Below are positions 20,013-28,713 of a stretch of 64,000 nucleotides of DNA, one piece after another. The position numbers and the translations under genes were made by a program. How positions within the stretch are numbered: position 1 is the stretch's first letter; the number at the start of each line of letters is the position of its first letter. Origin of the DNA: Nocardia sp. CY41 (GTDB lineage: Bacteria; Actinomycetota; Actinomycetes; Mycobacteriales; Mycobacteriaceae); assembly GCF_009829325.1 (NCBI RefSeq), contig NZ_VUOS01000009.1, forward strand, positions 269,143 through 333,142. The letters run 5' to 3'. Below the pieces are notes generated by a model, which made no database searches, had not been told where the DNA came from, and saw only the letters and a program-made list of their open reading frames with translations.

Positions 20013-21634
20013 ACGTCCCCGCCTCCGCTACCACGCTCGCCGCGAGCGTCCCCGCGCCGAGCATCGAATACGGCGCCCTGTCCCCGATGCTCATCGTGTT
20101 CGGCGCCGCCGTCCTCGGCGTCCTGGCCGAAGCGTTCGTCGCCCGGCGCTACCGCTATGCCACCCATTCGGTGCTGGGCGTGGCCGGCCTGACGGCGGCG
20201 TTGATCGCCGTCGTGGCACTGGCGGGCACCGAGACCGTCGCCGTCGCCGGTGCGGTCGCGATCGATGGTGTGACGCTGTTCCTGCAGGGCACCATCCTGG
20301 TCGTGTCGATCCTCGGGGTGTTGTTCATCGCCGAGCGCGGAGCCGAACCCCGTATACAGGCGCGGTCGGGTCCGGGAACCTGGAGCCGCGCCGCGGCCGT
20401 TCGGGAACGGGGTGTGGACGCGTTCACGCCGCAGGCTTCGGCAGTACCAGGCAGCGCGGCGGAAGCGGCGGCGCTGCGCGCGGGCGTGGCGACCACCGAG
20501 GTGTTCCCGCTGACGCTGCTCGCCGTCGGCGGCCTGCTGCTGTTCCCGGCGTCCAACGACCTGCTGACCATGTTCGTCGCCCTCGAGGTGCTGTCGCTTC
20601 CGCTGTATCTGCTGTGCGGGCTGGCCCGGCGCAAGCGGTTGCTCTCCCAGGAAGCGGCGCTGAAGTACTTCCTGCTCGGCGCGTTCTCCTCGGCGTTCTT
20701 CCTCTACGGCGTCGCGCTGCTGTACGGCCAGGCGGGTACGGTGCGGCTGGGCGGCATCGCCGACGCGATCGCGCAGCATCCGGACAACGCGACGCTGGCG
20801 GTGCTCGGCATCGCGATGCTCGCCGTCGGCCTGCTGTTCAAGATCGGCGCGGTGCCGTTCCAGTCCTGGGTGCCCGACGTCTACCAGGGCGCTCCCACCG
20901 CGATCACCGGCTTCATGGCCGCCGCCACCAAGATCGCGGCGGTCGGCGCGCTGGTGCGCGTGCTGCAGGTCGCGGTGCCCGGCCTGCGCGATGACTGGCG
21001 CCCCATCCTCGCGGCCGTCGCGATCGCTACCATGGCCGTCGGCGCGGTCATGGCGATCACGCAGACCGACGTCAAACGAATGCTCGCGTATTCCTCGGTG
21101 GCGCATGCCGGTTTCCTGCTCACCGGACCGGTCGCGGCCAACGACCGCGGTGTCGCGGCGGTGCTGTTCTACCTGGCCGCCTACGGTATCGGCACACTCG
21201 GCGCGTTCGCGGTGGTCAGCCTGGTCCGCGAACCGGACGGCGACGAAGCGACCGGCCTGCCGCGATGGGCCGGGCTCGGCCGCCGCTCACCCTGGCTGGC
21301 CACGATCTTCGCGCTGTTCCTGCTCTCCTTCGCCGGGCTGCCGCTCACCAGCGGCTTCGTCAGCAAGTTCGCCGTCTTCGAGGCCGCCGCCTCGGGCGGT
21401 GCGACACCGCTGGTCGTCATCGGCGTGATCTGCAGCGCCATCGCGGCGTTCTTCTACCTGCGGGTCATCGTGCTGATGTTCTTCACCGACCCGCCGGCCG
21501 ACGCTCCGGTGCTGGTGTCCCCGCCGCTGACGACGACGATCGTGGCGATCACCGCGGCGATCACCTTCGCGCTCGGCGTCTTCCCGCAGCCGCTGCTCGA
21601 CCTCGCCGGCCAGGCGGCGACCTTCGTGCGCTGA
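20009..21634 (+). CDS. nuoN: NADH-quinone oxidoreductase subunit N
   Basis: The third antiporter-like pump subunit, 541 residues, last gene of the operon. Signatures are MFVALEVLSLPLYLLCGLARR, KYFLLGAFSSAFFLYGVALLYG, FKIGAVPFQSWVPDVYQGAPTAITGFMAAATK and YSSVAHAGFLLTGPV. A loop of about 50 residues after the third helix (ERGAEPRIQARSG onward) is a mycolata-type insertion. GTG at 20009 overlaps the nuoM stop. A strong hairpin follows 15 bases after the stop. Confidence 0.96.
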   Translation: MNVPASATTLAASVPAPSIEYGALSPMLIVFGAAVLGVLAEAFVARRYRYATHSVLGVAGLTAALIAVVALAGTETVAVAGAVAIDGVTLFLQGTILVVSILGVLFIAERGAEPRIQARSGPGTWSRAAAVRERGVDAFTPQASAVPGSAAEAAALRAGVATTEVFPLTLLAVGGLLLFPASNDLLTMFVALEVLSLPLYLLCGLARRKRLLSQEAALKYFLLGAFSSAFFLYGVALLYGQAGTVRLGGIADAIAQHPDNATLAVLGIAMLAVGLLFKIGAVPFQSWVPDVYQGAPTAITGFMAAATKIAAVGALVRVLQVAVPGLRDDWRPILAAVAIATMAVGAVMAITQTDVKRMLAYSSVAHAGFLLTGPVAANDRGVAAVLFYLAAYGIGTLGAFAVVSLVREPDGDEATGLPRWAGLGRRSPWLATIFALFLLSFAGLPLTSGFVSKFAVFEAAASGGATPLVVIGVICSAIAAFFYLRVIVLMFFTDPPADAPVLVSPPLTTTIVAITAAITFALGVFPQPLLDLAGQAATFVR

Positions 21635-21648
21635 CCCGACCCGGCGAT

Positions 21649-21673
21649 GCCGCCGCTGGACGACAGTGGCGGC
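21649..21673. terminator. Bidirectional hairpin terminator after nuoN
   Basis: A GCCGCCGCTG / CAGTGGCGGC stem (one G-T pair) with a five-base loop lies between nuoN and the convergent XRE gene. Flanking cggcga / tcgccg can extend the stem. No T-tract follows, which is normal in actinobacteria. It probably ends transcription from both sides. Confidence 0.6.
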
Positions 21674-21698
21674 CTCGCCGTCGCACTGTCGCGGGCAC

Positions 21699-22535
21699 TC
21701 AGCTGCCGCGCCGGCGTTCCAGCGCGTTCGCGATCAGCGCGCGGGCCCGATCACCGTACTCGGCTTGGTCGGCGAGGATCGCGAACGTCCGCTCGTGCAG
21801 GGCGATCTCCGACGGACGAGTGATGGTGAGTTCGGCCGAAACCGTCTCGGTGAGCACCTGCGCGCGGTCGTAGATGACGAAATTCGTCGCGGGGGCACGG
21901 TACTCGGCGCAGATCGGGATGATGCCCAGCCGCACCCTGGGGTTGGCCATCACCGCCAGCAGGTGGGCGAGTTGCTCGGCCATGGTGGCGGCGTCGCCGA
22001 CCGTGCGCCACAGCGCGGCCTGGTTGACCACGAAATGGAACCGGTGCTTGGCCCGGAACAACACTTGCTTGCGAGCCATGCGCGCGGCCACCGCGTCCTC
22101 CAGGTCGTCGCGTCCACCGGTGACCGCGATGCAGGCGGTCAGGATCGCGCGCGCGTAGCCTTCGGTTTGCAGCAGTCCCGGCAAGGTGTCGGGCGCGTAC
22201 CAGCGGATCTGCGTGGTCTGCGCCTCCAGATCGATCGACTGCCGTTGCCTGCGCGCATGCCCGGAGGCGACGGTGCGCTGCCATTCCAGGTACATCGACT
22301 GCAGATTGCGCGCATTGGCGACCAGATCGTCCAGCACGGCGGTATTGCCGCACGCTTCGCACCACGCGGCCAGATCCGCCTCCGAGGGCGTCTGCTTGCC
22401 GCCCTCGATCCGGGACACCTTGCTGGAATGCCAGCCGCATCTCGCGGCCAGTTCCAGGCCGGTCAGGTGGGCGGCACGACGTAGTTCACGCAGGCGCGCG
22501 CCCAGCACCTCACGTGCGTCCGACACACCGTTCAC
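21699..22535 (-). CDS. XRE helix-turn-helix regulator with DUF5753 domain
   Basis: A 278-residue protein: the N-terminal XRE helix-turn-helix is GARLRELRRAAHLTGLELAA and WHSSKVSRIEGGKQTPS (residues ~12-50). The remaining ~200 residues are the DUF5753 (Scr1/WhiJ-associated) domain, with IRWYAPDTLPGLLQTEGYAR and the C-terminal VIYDRAQVLTETVSAEL segment. Members regulate development or act with small partner proteins in streptomycetes and nocardiae. It overlaps the DUF6879 gene by four bases and is the last gene of a three-gene unit. Confidence 0.88.
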   Translation of the reverse strand: MNGVSDAREVLGARLRELRRAAHLTGLELAARCGWHSSKVSRIEGGKQTPSEADLAAWCEACGNTAVLDDLVANARNLQSMYLEWQRTVASGHARRQRQSIDLEAQTTQIRWYAPDTLPGLLQTEGYARAILTACIAVTGGRDDLEDAVAARMARKQVLFRAKHRFHFVVNQAALWRTVGDAATMAEQLAHLLAVMANPRVRLGIIPICAEYRAPATNFVIYDRAQVLTETVSAELTITRPSEIALHERTFAILADQAEYGDRARALIANALERRRGS

Positions 22536-23080
22536 TCGGGTACGTGCTCACTCTCGGAATATCGTTGATGATCGATGCCCCTGGGCCACAGTCGTTCCCG
22601 CACCTGTAGGTAGCGGGCGATCAGCGCCGGGTCGGTGGTGATCGACAACCCCATGAACGCCCCGTTCTCCGCGAAGGTGTTGAAGGCGAGGGTGTTCTTG
22701 TCGAACAGCCAGTAATCGTCGGAGGGCAGATCGCCGGGGTCGATCAGATGCCGCGGCAGCCAGCGCACGGTCTCGCCGGTGGCGATGTTGTCGTCGGTCG
22801 CCGACATCAGCCATCGGGTGTAGCCGGTGTGCGGAACGGTCACGACGCGCAGCCGCTCGAGCGTGACGCCGCGCGTGGCTGACTCGACCATCAGGGCATC
22901 CCAGGCTTTCCAGGACTCGGGCTGTTCCTCTCGCTCGTACGCTACTCCGGCATCGAAGCGGCGCAACGCTTCCTGCTCGTCCTCCAGCGCGTAGTGGTCG
23001 CGAACCTCCAGATGGAAGGCACGGAATCGAGCCGCCCGAAAGAGCGGCTCGAAACAGCGGTCACCGACGACGTGCAACAT
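22532..23080 (-). CDS. DUF6879 family protein
   Basis: A 182-residue soluble protein with the family signatures LFRAARFRAFHLEVRDHYALEDEQEALRRF, a regularly spaced tryptophan/arginine segment (GYTRWLMSATDDNIATGE) and DDYWLFDKNTLAFNTF. It is usually encoded beside an XRE-DUF5753 regulator, as here, and its molecular function is unknown. It shares one base with the upstream small gene and four with the regulator, so all three are translated together. Confidence 0.85.
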   Translation of the reverse strand: MLHVVGDRCFEPLFRAARFRAFHLEVRDHYALEDEQEALRRFDAGVAYEREEQPESWKAWDALMVESATRGVTLERLRVVTVPHTGYTRWLMSATDDNIATGETVRWLPRHLIDPGDLPSDDYWLFDKNTLAFNTFAENGAFMGLSITTDPALIARYLQVRERLWPRGIDHQRYSESEHVPE

Positions 23081-23364
23081 CAGCGCACCACCACGGCGGT
23101 TTCGTGACAGTCGAGGGTCAGTTGGGCGAGCAATTCCGGGTCGGTGACCGGTTCACCGGCCACCAGCACCGAACCGCAGGTTCCACTCGCCTCCACCCGT
23201 AGCCACATGCCCGGTTCCAGCCAGTCCAGCAATTGGTGTGGCACGAGGACCGTTCCGGTGCGGTCGGTGGCATCGCCCTGCACCACCAGCACGCCGGTGT
23301 CGGTGGCGTACACGGCGGGACAAGCTCCATGATCGGATCCGGATCCGAGAAGTCGCAGGTTCAT
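23080..23364 (-). CDS. Small WhiJ-cassette partner protein
   Basis: A 94-residue protein starting at ATG 23364, six bases after an AAAGGAT ribosome-binding site; a longer frame to 23445 lacks support. The N-terminus MNLRLLGSGSDHGACPAVYATD and the ending PVTDPELLAQLTLDCHETAVVV are typical of small proteins paired with DUF6879 and XRE-DUF5753 genes. It takes the place often held by a DUF397 protein. Function unknown. Confidence 0.75.
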   Translation of the reverse strand: MNLRLLGSGSDHGACPAVYATDTGVLVVQGDATDRTGTVLVPHQLLDWLEPGMWLRVEASGTCGSVLVAGEPVTDPELLAQLTLDCHETAVVVR

Positions 23365-23562
23365 AGCTGATCCTTTGCGAGAGCTGGCGGACGATGTCGT
23401 GCAATCGTCCCCACCGGAGGCGCTGCCGGTCAACGCACTTCGCAAAGTCGCGCAAAGTCGTGGCGGGGGTATCGGTGTGGCTTCTACCGTCGATTCGGCA
23501 ACTCCGGCCGCCGAGCCTCAGTCGATTCCTGGGTTGCCTTCTCCCGAGGGAAAGGCTGCGAC

Positions 23563-23805
23563 ATGATGAGACGACCCAGGACTGCCGCCGATTTCGCGGT
23601 GCTGGGTGTGCTTGCGCCAGGCGGATTGCTCACCGTCGAGCAACTGGCTCAGCAGGCGCGACTGACCTCATGGACGGTGCGCAGCGCGTTGCTGCGCCTG
23701 CAGTCGCGCGGCCTGATCATGGACTGCCAGCACCGCGGCCGCTGGGCCATCACTCCGCGGGGGCGAGGCGAATGGGCCGCGAAGGGACGGCGATTCACTT
23801 TGTGA
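23563..23805 (+). CDS. Small winged-helix DNA-binding protein
   Basis: An 80-residue protein, essentially one winged helix: FAVLGVLAPGGLLTVEQLAQQ, the recognition-helix region TSWTVRSALLRLQSRGLI, and a wing in HRGRWAITPRGRGEW. It looks like a MarR/PadR-type reader without an effector domain. ATG at 23563 is followed by a second ATG at 23566. It is divergent from the WhiJ-like cassette and may regulate it, which is inference. Confidence 0.65.
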   Translation: MMRRPRTAADFAVLGVLAPGGLLTVEQLAQQARLTSWTVRSALLRLQSRGLIMDCQHRGRWAITPRGRGEWAAKGRRFTL

Positions 23806-24088
23806 GCCGATCCGGGTGGCTCAGGGCGCCGAGGTTGCCCGGATGGCCTCGCCGACGGAAGGCCGACTCGTGGCATGGGTCGGCCATGCGGTTGGCGAAC
23901 GCTCGATCCTCGCGGCGCTCCGTGGGCGCACGTCGGACCGAATCTTACTTCGCGGAACAGGTTACGACGGTTCGCCGGACCAGCTGATCGGTTGCCACGC
24001 CCCGGTGACGGACGATCCCGAAGATCCGGCGGGACGAAGACGGGGGTTCGTAGCCCGAATACCGGTGCGCCTGCCGAAGCACCCCCCT
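23806..24088. other. Region without a supported gene
   Basis: A 94-residue open frame (23816-24100, plus) exists but shows no family motif, and its 3' end would run into the TetR promoter. I treat it as non-coding or as a remnant. Confidence 0.35.
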
Positions 24089-24117
24089 TTGCTAACCTAG
24101 GCATCCTAGGTTATAAA
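24089..24117 (+). promoter_or_regulatory. TetR promoter with operator between -35 and -10
   Basis: A -35 TTGCTA (24089-24094) and -10 TATAAA (24112-24117) are separated by 17 bases. The perfect inverted repeat AACCTAGG-CAT-CCTAGGTT (24094-24112) fills the spacer exactly, with one more half-site (AACTAGG) at 24125-24131. A repressor bound here would block RNA polymerase. The downstream TetR gene is the obvious candidate, acting on itself and the linked hydrolase. Confidence 0.8.
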
Positions 24118-24146
24118 CTACTAGAACTAGGAAGGGAGGTGTGCGC

Positions 24147-24734
24147 ATGATGGCTCGGGCCGGGCTGACCGCGGAGCGAATCACCCGCGCCGCGGCCGAT
24201 CTCGCCGACGAGATCGGACTGGACAACGTCACCATGTCGGCGGTGGCCAAGCAGTTCGGCGTGCAGGACGCGAGCCTGTACTCGCATGTCAAGAATCTGC
24301 GAGAACTCCGCGCGCGCGTCGCCGTGCTGGCGGCCACGGAGAAGACCGAGCTGATCGCGGCCGCGGTGGCCGGGCGCGCCGGACGCGACGCTCTCGCCGC
24401 TTACGCCCACGCTTGGCGGGACTACGCCCTGCGCTACCCCGGCCGGTATGCCGCGAGCCAGCTTCCGTTCGATCCGGAAATCGCGCGCACCGCGCCCGGC
24501 GCGTTGCGCGCCGTCGAACTGACCTACAGCATGCTGCGCGCCTACGGTTTGGCCGAACCCGACCAGACGGACGCCGTGCGATTGCTCCGCAGCACCTTTC
24601 ACGGCTACAGCGTTCTCGAGGCGACCGGCGGATTCGGACACACACGCTCCACGGCCGACTCCTGGGAACGCATCATCGATGCCCTGCACGTCACGCTCGA
24701 GCAGTGGCCGACCGAGAACAAGGAGAAACCATGA
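24147..24734 (+). CDS. TetR family transcriptional regulator
   Basis: About 195 residues. The N-terminal helix-turn-helix is ITRAAADLADEIGLDNVTMSAVAKQFGVQDASLYSHVKN, and the C-terminal part resembles the WHG-type ligand domain (AHAWRDYALRYPGRYAASQL, STFHGYSVLEATGGFG). ATG at 24147 is preferred because GGGAGG ends seven bases before it; GTG 24141 and ATG 24150 are alternatives. The stop overlaps the hydrolase start (ATGA). The promoter carries an inverted repeat that fits autorepression. Confidence 0.9.
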   Translation: MMARAGLTAERITRAAADLADEIGLDNVTMSAVAKQFGVQDASLYSHVKNLRELRARVAVLAATEKTELIAAAVAGRAGRDALAAYAHAWRDYALRYPGRYAASQLPFDPEIARTAPGALRAVELTYSMLRAYGLAEPDQTDAVRLLRSTFHGYSVLEATGGFGHTRSTADSWERIIDALHVTLEQWPTENKEKP

Positions 24735-25567
24735 GATCCGGCACTCTGAGCGTCCCGGGAGCCACGCTGTATTACGAGGTGAGCGGCGCCGGGCCGGTCC
24801 TGCTGTTGCTACCGGGCAGCGGAGGCGACGCGGCAGTCTTCGACCCCATCCTCGAGCCGCTCGCGCGGCACTTCACCGTGGTCACCATCGACCCGCGCGG
24901 CTACTCCCGCAGTGTGCTCGACCCCGGCCCACCGGCCGATATCGAGGTCCACGTGCAGAGCGAGGATGCCCACCTCCTGCTGGAACACCTCACGCCCGCA
25001 GGGGAAGACGCCTACGTGTTCGGCGGCAGCGGCGGCGCGGTGGTCGCGCTCGATCTGCTCGCCCGCCATCCCCAGCGGTTGCGGCTGGTCATCGCACACG
25101 AGCCGCCTTCTTTCGGCGTGCTGCCCGACGCCGCCGAACACAAGGCGTTCGTCGACGAGGTGTACGCACTGTTCGTCACCGACGGTCTCGCCGCAGCGGG
25201 CGCCCGTTTTCTCGAAGGCATAGGCGGAGGCGTCAGCATGCCCGACCCCGCCCAGCTCTCGCCGCGCGCCGCGGCGATGATCGAACGTCTGCACGCCAAC
25301 GCACCGCGCAACATGGAACACGAATTGCGCACGATCACTTCGCATCTGCCCGATGTGGCAGCCTTGGCACTGGTCACCGATCGCCTCGTATTGGGTGCGG
25401 GCCGGGAAAGCAAGGGCAAACTCCCGTATCGTCCCGCGCAGACACTCGCCGCACAGCTGAGCATTCCGCTCACCGAGTTTCCTGGTGGACACAGTGGATT
25501 CACCGACGCACCCGCCGAATTCGCACAGGCGCTGCTCGACTTGCTGATGGCCGCCCGCGTGGAATGA
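24731..25567 (+). CDS. Alpha/beta hydrolase
   Basis: A 278-residue hydrolase. The oxyanion segment LLLLPGSGGD, the strand VVTIDPRGYSRS, the nucleophile elbow GGSGG (S100) and a terminal histidine in FPGGHSGFTD are all in order. A helical cap covers residues ~130-200. The substrate is unknown; linkage to a TetR repressor suggests an inducible enzyme for a small ester, lactone or antibiotic-like compound. ATG at 24731 overlaps the TetR stop. Confidence 0.88.
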   Translation: MRSGTLSVPGATLYYEVSGAGPVLLLLPGSGGDAAVFDPILEPLARHFTVVTIDPRGYSRSVLDPGPPADIEVHVQSEDAHLLLEHLTPAGEDAYVFGGSGGAVVALDLLARHPQRLRLVIAHEPPSFGVLPDAAEHKAFVDEVYALFVTDGLAAAGARFLEGIGGGVSMPDPAQLSPRAAAMIERLHANAPRNMEHELRTITSHLPDVAALALVTDRLVLGAGRESKGKLPYRPAQTLAAQLSIPLTEFPGGHSGFTDAPAEFAQALLDLLMAARVE

Positions 25568-25574
25568 TCATCGT

Positions 25575-25597
25575 GACCGGGCGGGCACGGCCCGGTC
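25575..25597. terminator. Hairpin terminator after the hydrolase
   Basis: A perfect eight-base stem GACCGGGC / GCCCGGTC with a seven-base loop, eight bases after the hydrolase stop and no T-tract. Confidence 0.5.
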
Positions 25598-25841
25598 GAC
25601 CATTGTCGAAGCGCGCCGACCGGGGCCTGAGCGTTGAGCTCGTCCCCGCCGACGCGATCCAACACCGTTGCCGGGCGAGTTGCTGCCGGTAGGCCATGAG
25701 CTGCTAGCCGACGCGGACTGGATTCCACTCCGGTCAACTAATCACCGACCGGATTTCACTTCGCGGAATCGGAGGGGCCGGCGCTGGTCGCTGGACTGAT
25801 TCCGAGTACTTCATCCCCGGTGGGATCGCCGCCTCGGCGGC

Positions 25842-27272
25842 CTATCGCGGCAGGATCATCGACTTCAGATCCGGCAGATTGCCGATACGCTGGATCGCGG
25901 GCCGTTCCGGCGCATCGGTCTGCGGCGAGCCGGTGTCCCGCAGCCGCGCACGCACCTCCGCGGGCGTCTTGCGTCCGGCCGCGGCCGCGCTCATTCCCTG
26001 GAAGCTCGTGACCGCGCCGACCACGATCGGCGCCGCGCTGGACGTTCCGCTGAATACGTCGGTGTACCAGAGGTCCTCGTCGGGTCCGCCTTGCAAGTCG
26101 CCGTATCCGGTGGTGGTGACTTCCAGTCCCCAGCCCTGCACGTCGACCCGTTCCCCGTAATTGGAGAAGGACAGGCGGGATCGGGCCGGGCCATAGTCAC
26201 GGCCGTGGAAGCCAGGTGGGGGTGCACCGGCTCCGACCAGGATCGCGCCGGAGTCGGCCGCACCGCCGCGGAACGGATTGCGCCAACTGTCCGGGAACTC
26301 CGCCGGCCGGGTGTCGTAGATCGCGTCGTCGAGATCCTCGCCGCCGTTCCCGCCCGCCTCCACCACGATGACGCCCTTGCCGACCGCATAGCGGATCGCC
26401 GCGACGTCATCGGGCCACCATTCGATCGCGATGTAGCCACGCTGATCCGGCCGGTTGGCGTAAGCGAATCGGGGGCCGGGACGGTGCAATTCGAGCAGCA
26501 TCACATCGCCGGTGTTCAGCGCGTCCGCGGCGGAACGGATCGCGGCGGCCGAACCGGATCCGAAGATCGACACCGCCTGGATGTATGCCTCGGGAACGAT
26601 CCCGGTGATCCCGTAGGCATTCACGTCGCCGCTGATCACGCCGGCGACCGCGGTGCCGTGGTCGCGCCAGCCCTGTTGCGGTGAGGGGTTGCCTCCGATC
26701 ACCCCGCCTTGGTTGACCTGCAAGTCCTCGTGGGTGAACCGCCATGCGCCCTCGATGTCCACCACGCGTACGCCGGTCCCGCGGCCCCCGGGTACCGTCC
26801 AGGCCCACCGGGCGTCGATGCCTTGCGGGGCCGCGTCCAGGTAGCCCTGCCGCACCGCGAGATCCGGGGTCACCGGCGGCGCCTCGGCAGCGGAGCGGCC
26901 GGTGATCGCTCGCGCGCCTTCCGGCGCGAGAGGCGGTTCGGCGGGCGGTTTCACATATGCCGCGGCGACGTCGTCGGCGGCCCGCAGGCGAGCGGCCAAC
27001 TCGTCGAGGCCGTCGGTGACGCCGCGGACGAAGAAGTAGTTGAGGTATTCCGCACCGGTCTCCAGATGCGGGGTGCCGGTGAGCCTGCGCTCCACACGGT
27101 TGGCCGGTCCGAAGATGCGCACGAGTTCACCGCCGGGTGGGAGCAGTTCCTCCAGACGTGATTGTGCGCTGCGACTGTCGTTCAGCGCGATCGGTGTGAT
27201 CGCGGTGTCGGCGCCATGGGTGATCACGATCAGCTCCGCTGGTGACCGGAGCGGGGCGTACTGGGATGCCAT
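25842..27272 (-). CDS. S8 family (subtilisin-like) serine peptidase
   Basis: A 476-residue protein without an obvious signal peptide. The catalytic triad is visible: D172 in RVVDIEGAW (the usual D-S/T-G is D-I-E here), H205 in WRDHGTAVAG and S411 in FSGTSSAAP, with the oxyanion asparagine in VVEAGGNGGED. The first ~160 residues may be a prodomain or a separate binding module. The absence of a Sec signal suggests a cytoplasmic or unconventionally exported enzyme. It stands alone; the neighbouring HdeD-like gene lies 54 bases upstream in the same direction. Confidence 0.87.
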   Translation of the reverse strand: MASQYAPLRSPAELIVITHGADTAITPIALNDSRSAQSRLEELLPPGGELVRIFGPANRVERRLTGTPHLETGAEYLNYFFVRGVTDGLDELAARLRAADDVAAAYVKPPAEPPLAPEGARAITGRSAAEAPPVTPDLAVRQGYLDAAPQGIDARWAWTVPGGRGTGVRVVDIEGAWRFTHEDLQVNQGGVIGGNPSPQQGWRDHGTAVAGVISGDVNAYGITGIVPEAYIQAVSIFGSGSAAAIRSAADALNTGDVMLLELHRPGPRFAYANRPDQRGYIAIEWWPDDVAAIRYAVGKGVIVVEAGGNGGEDLDDAIYDTRPAEFPDSWRNPFRGGAADSGAILVGAGAPPPGFHGRDYGPARSRLSFSNYGERVDVQGWGLEVTTTGYGDLQGGPDEDLWYTDVFSGTSSAAPIVVGAVTSFQGMSAAAAGRKTPAEVRARLRDTGSPQTDAPERPAIQRIGNLPDLKSMILPR

Positions 27273-27326
27273 GGCGCCCAGTCAACCTCGACAGCACACG
27301 GCTCGCCACCGGATGCGTTCTCGTGG

Positions 27327-27923
27327 TCAGCCATCCAAGCGCAAGCTCGGCACCACGCCCGGCATGGTGACCACGTCGCGCCGGGAACCCGTGGCGAACA
27401 ACGCTTCCATCGTCCCGATCGCGACCAAGCACGGCCCTGCCACCCAGCCGAGTGCGTCCGGCGATTCGAACAGCACCGCGCTCACCAGCACGCCGAACGC
27501 CAGCGTGACCAGTCCGAAGAGCTCGTGCCATCCGTGCCGGGGCAAGTCGTCGACCCAGACCGCGACGGTGGCGTGGCAGATCCCACGGATCGCCCAGGCC
27601 AATCCGATCCAGAACGACAGCAGCGGAGTGGAGTTCCCGCCCGCGAAGCACAGCGCCGCCAGTAGAGACGACACTATGCCACTGACCAGGACCAGCACTC
27701 GCAACGGTGGGGCGAAGCGGGCACCGACCGCCACGACCAATTGCAAGACGCTGTTGAGCAGCAAATAGCAGCCGGACAGCAGTTCGGCTGTCGGCAGCGA
27801 CTTGTGCGGCCACACCGCTAAGGCCACACCCATGATCATCGAGCAGGCACCGGCCACCAGTACCGTCTGCCGGACTGCGCCGGCCAGTGGTTCCGTACGC
27901 CCTTCGACTTCGGTTTCGGGCAT
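27327..27923 (-). CDS. HdeD/DUF308-like membrane protein
   Basis: A 198-residue integral membrane protein with six hydrophobic segments, including VLVAGACSMIMGVALAVWP, LLSGCYLLLNSVLQLVVAV and VLVLVSGIVSSLLAALCFAGG, arranged in the repeated two-helix pattern of the HdeD/DUF308 family. E. coli HdeD is linked with acid resistance; the role in actinobacteria is unknown. It may share a transcript with the peptidase downstream. Confidence 0.8.
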   Translation of the reverse strand: MPETEVEGRTEPLAGAVRQTVLVAGACSMIMGVALAVWPHKSLPTAELLSGCYLLLNSVLQLVVAVGARFAPPLRVLVLVSGIVSSLLAALCFAGGNSTPLLSFWIGLAWAIRGICHATVAVWVDDLPRHGWHELFGLVTLAFGVLVSAVLFESPDALGWVAGPCLVAIGTMEALFATGSRRDVVTMPGVVPSLRLDG

Positions 27924-28026
27924 AGCTACATGATATGACCGAAGGTACGGTTAGCGGCTCGTTTGCCTCACGACGGCACCGTCATCCACGGGCGAGGGCT
28001 TGGCGCGTCCGCCGGTCATCCCCGAA

Positions 28027-28649
28027 TTACGCGGCCAACTCTAAGAATACGCCGGTGACGCCAGTGCCGTCAGCTAGCCGCCAAGGGGCGGTGACATGAC
28101 CGGTAGCGGCCGGTTCCGATACCTGCAGAAGGCGATGGACTCGTACGGTCCGGTCGCCCACCGGGATATCGGTGCACACCGATTCGTCTCGGGCGATACC
28201 GAATCCTTGTGCGAGCGAGAGCATGTCGGCACTGCGGACGGTGATCGAGGAATCCGGCGCGTTGCTTTCGCTCTTGGCCTGCGGGCGCGCCTTTCCGGTG
28301 AGCAAGGCGACGATCTGGGCCACCGCCACCGGGTCACGGGTGGCGTCGTACACCCACCGGGTGCTGAGGACACCGTGTTCGGAGGTCCCCACGAGCGCAT
28401 CGGCGGCATGCGGTAGCGGCGAGCCCCGGTAAGTCAGCGGAACGTGATAGGTGCACGGACGCGCTCCGGAGTGATCTGTGACCGCCAGGAATTCGATCCC
28501 GACTTCCGCTCCGGGTCGTCGAGCCGGAACCCACCGGCTTTCCGTAGATCCGCCTGGCTCGCACCGCGATACCAGGCAGGACTGGGCAACCATGAGGCAA
28601 GCAGTTCTATCTTCGTGGACACCATGGTGGTCCGGTGAATGACGGACAT
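28027..28649 (-). pseudogene. Maltokinase N-terminal cap-like protein, frameshifted
   Basis: The reading starts at ATG 28649 behind an AAAGGAT ribosome-binding site: MSVIHRTTMVSTKIELLASW and WYRGASQADLRKAGGFRLDDPE. It must change frame near 28508/28509, where one G appears to be missing, to continue with AEVGIEFLAVTDHSG, YHVPLTYRGSPL and GTSEHGVLSTRWVYD. Joined, it is a ~208-residue protein of the family that resembles the N-terminal cap of maltokinase (Mak/Pep2) and is found as a stand-alone protein in actinobacteria. The lesion is a single base, so sequence error remains possible. Confidence 0.75.
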
Positions 28650-28713
28650 GCCGGATCCTTTCTCTTGGTCCACACTGCTGTCCCGAGAATATGGTCGGCA
28701 CAGGATCGGCCGA

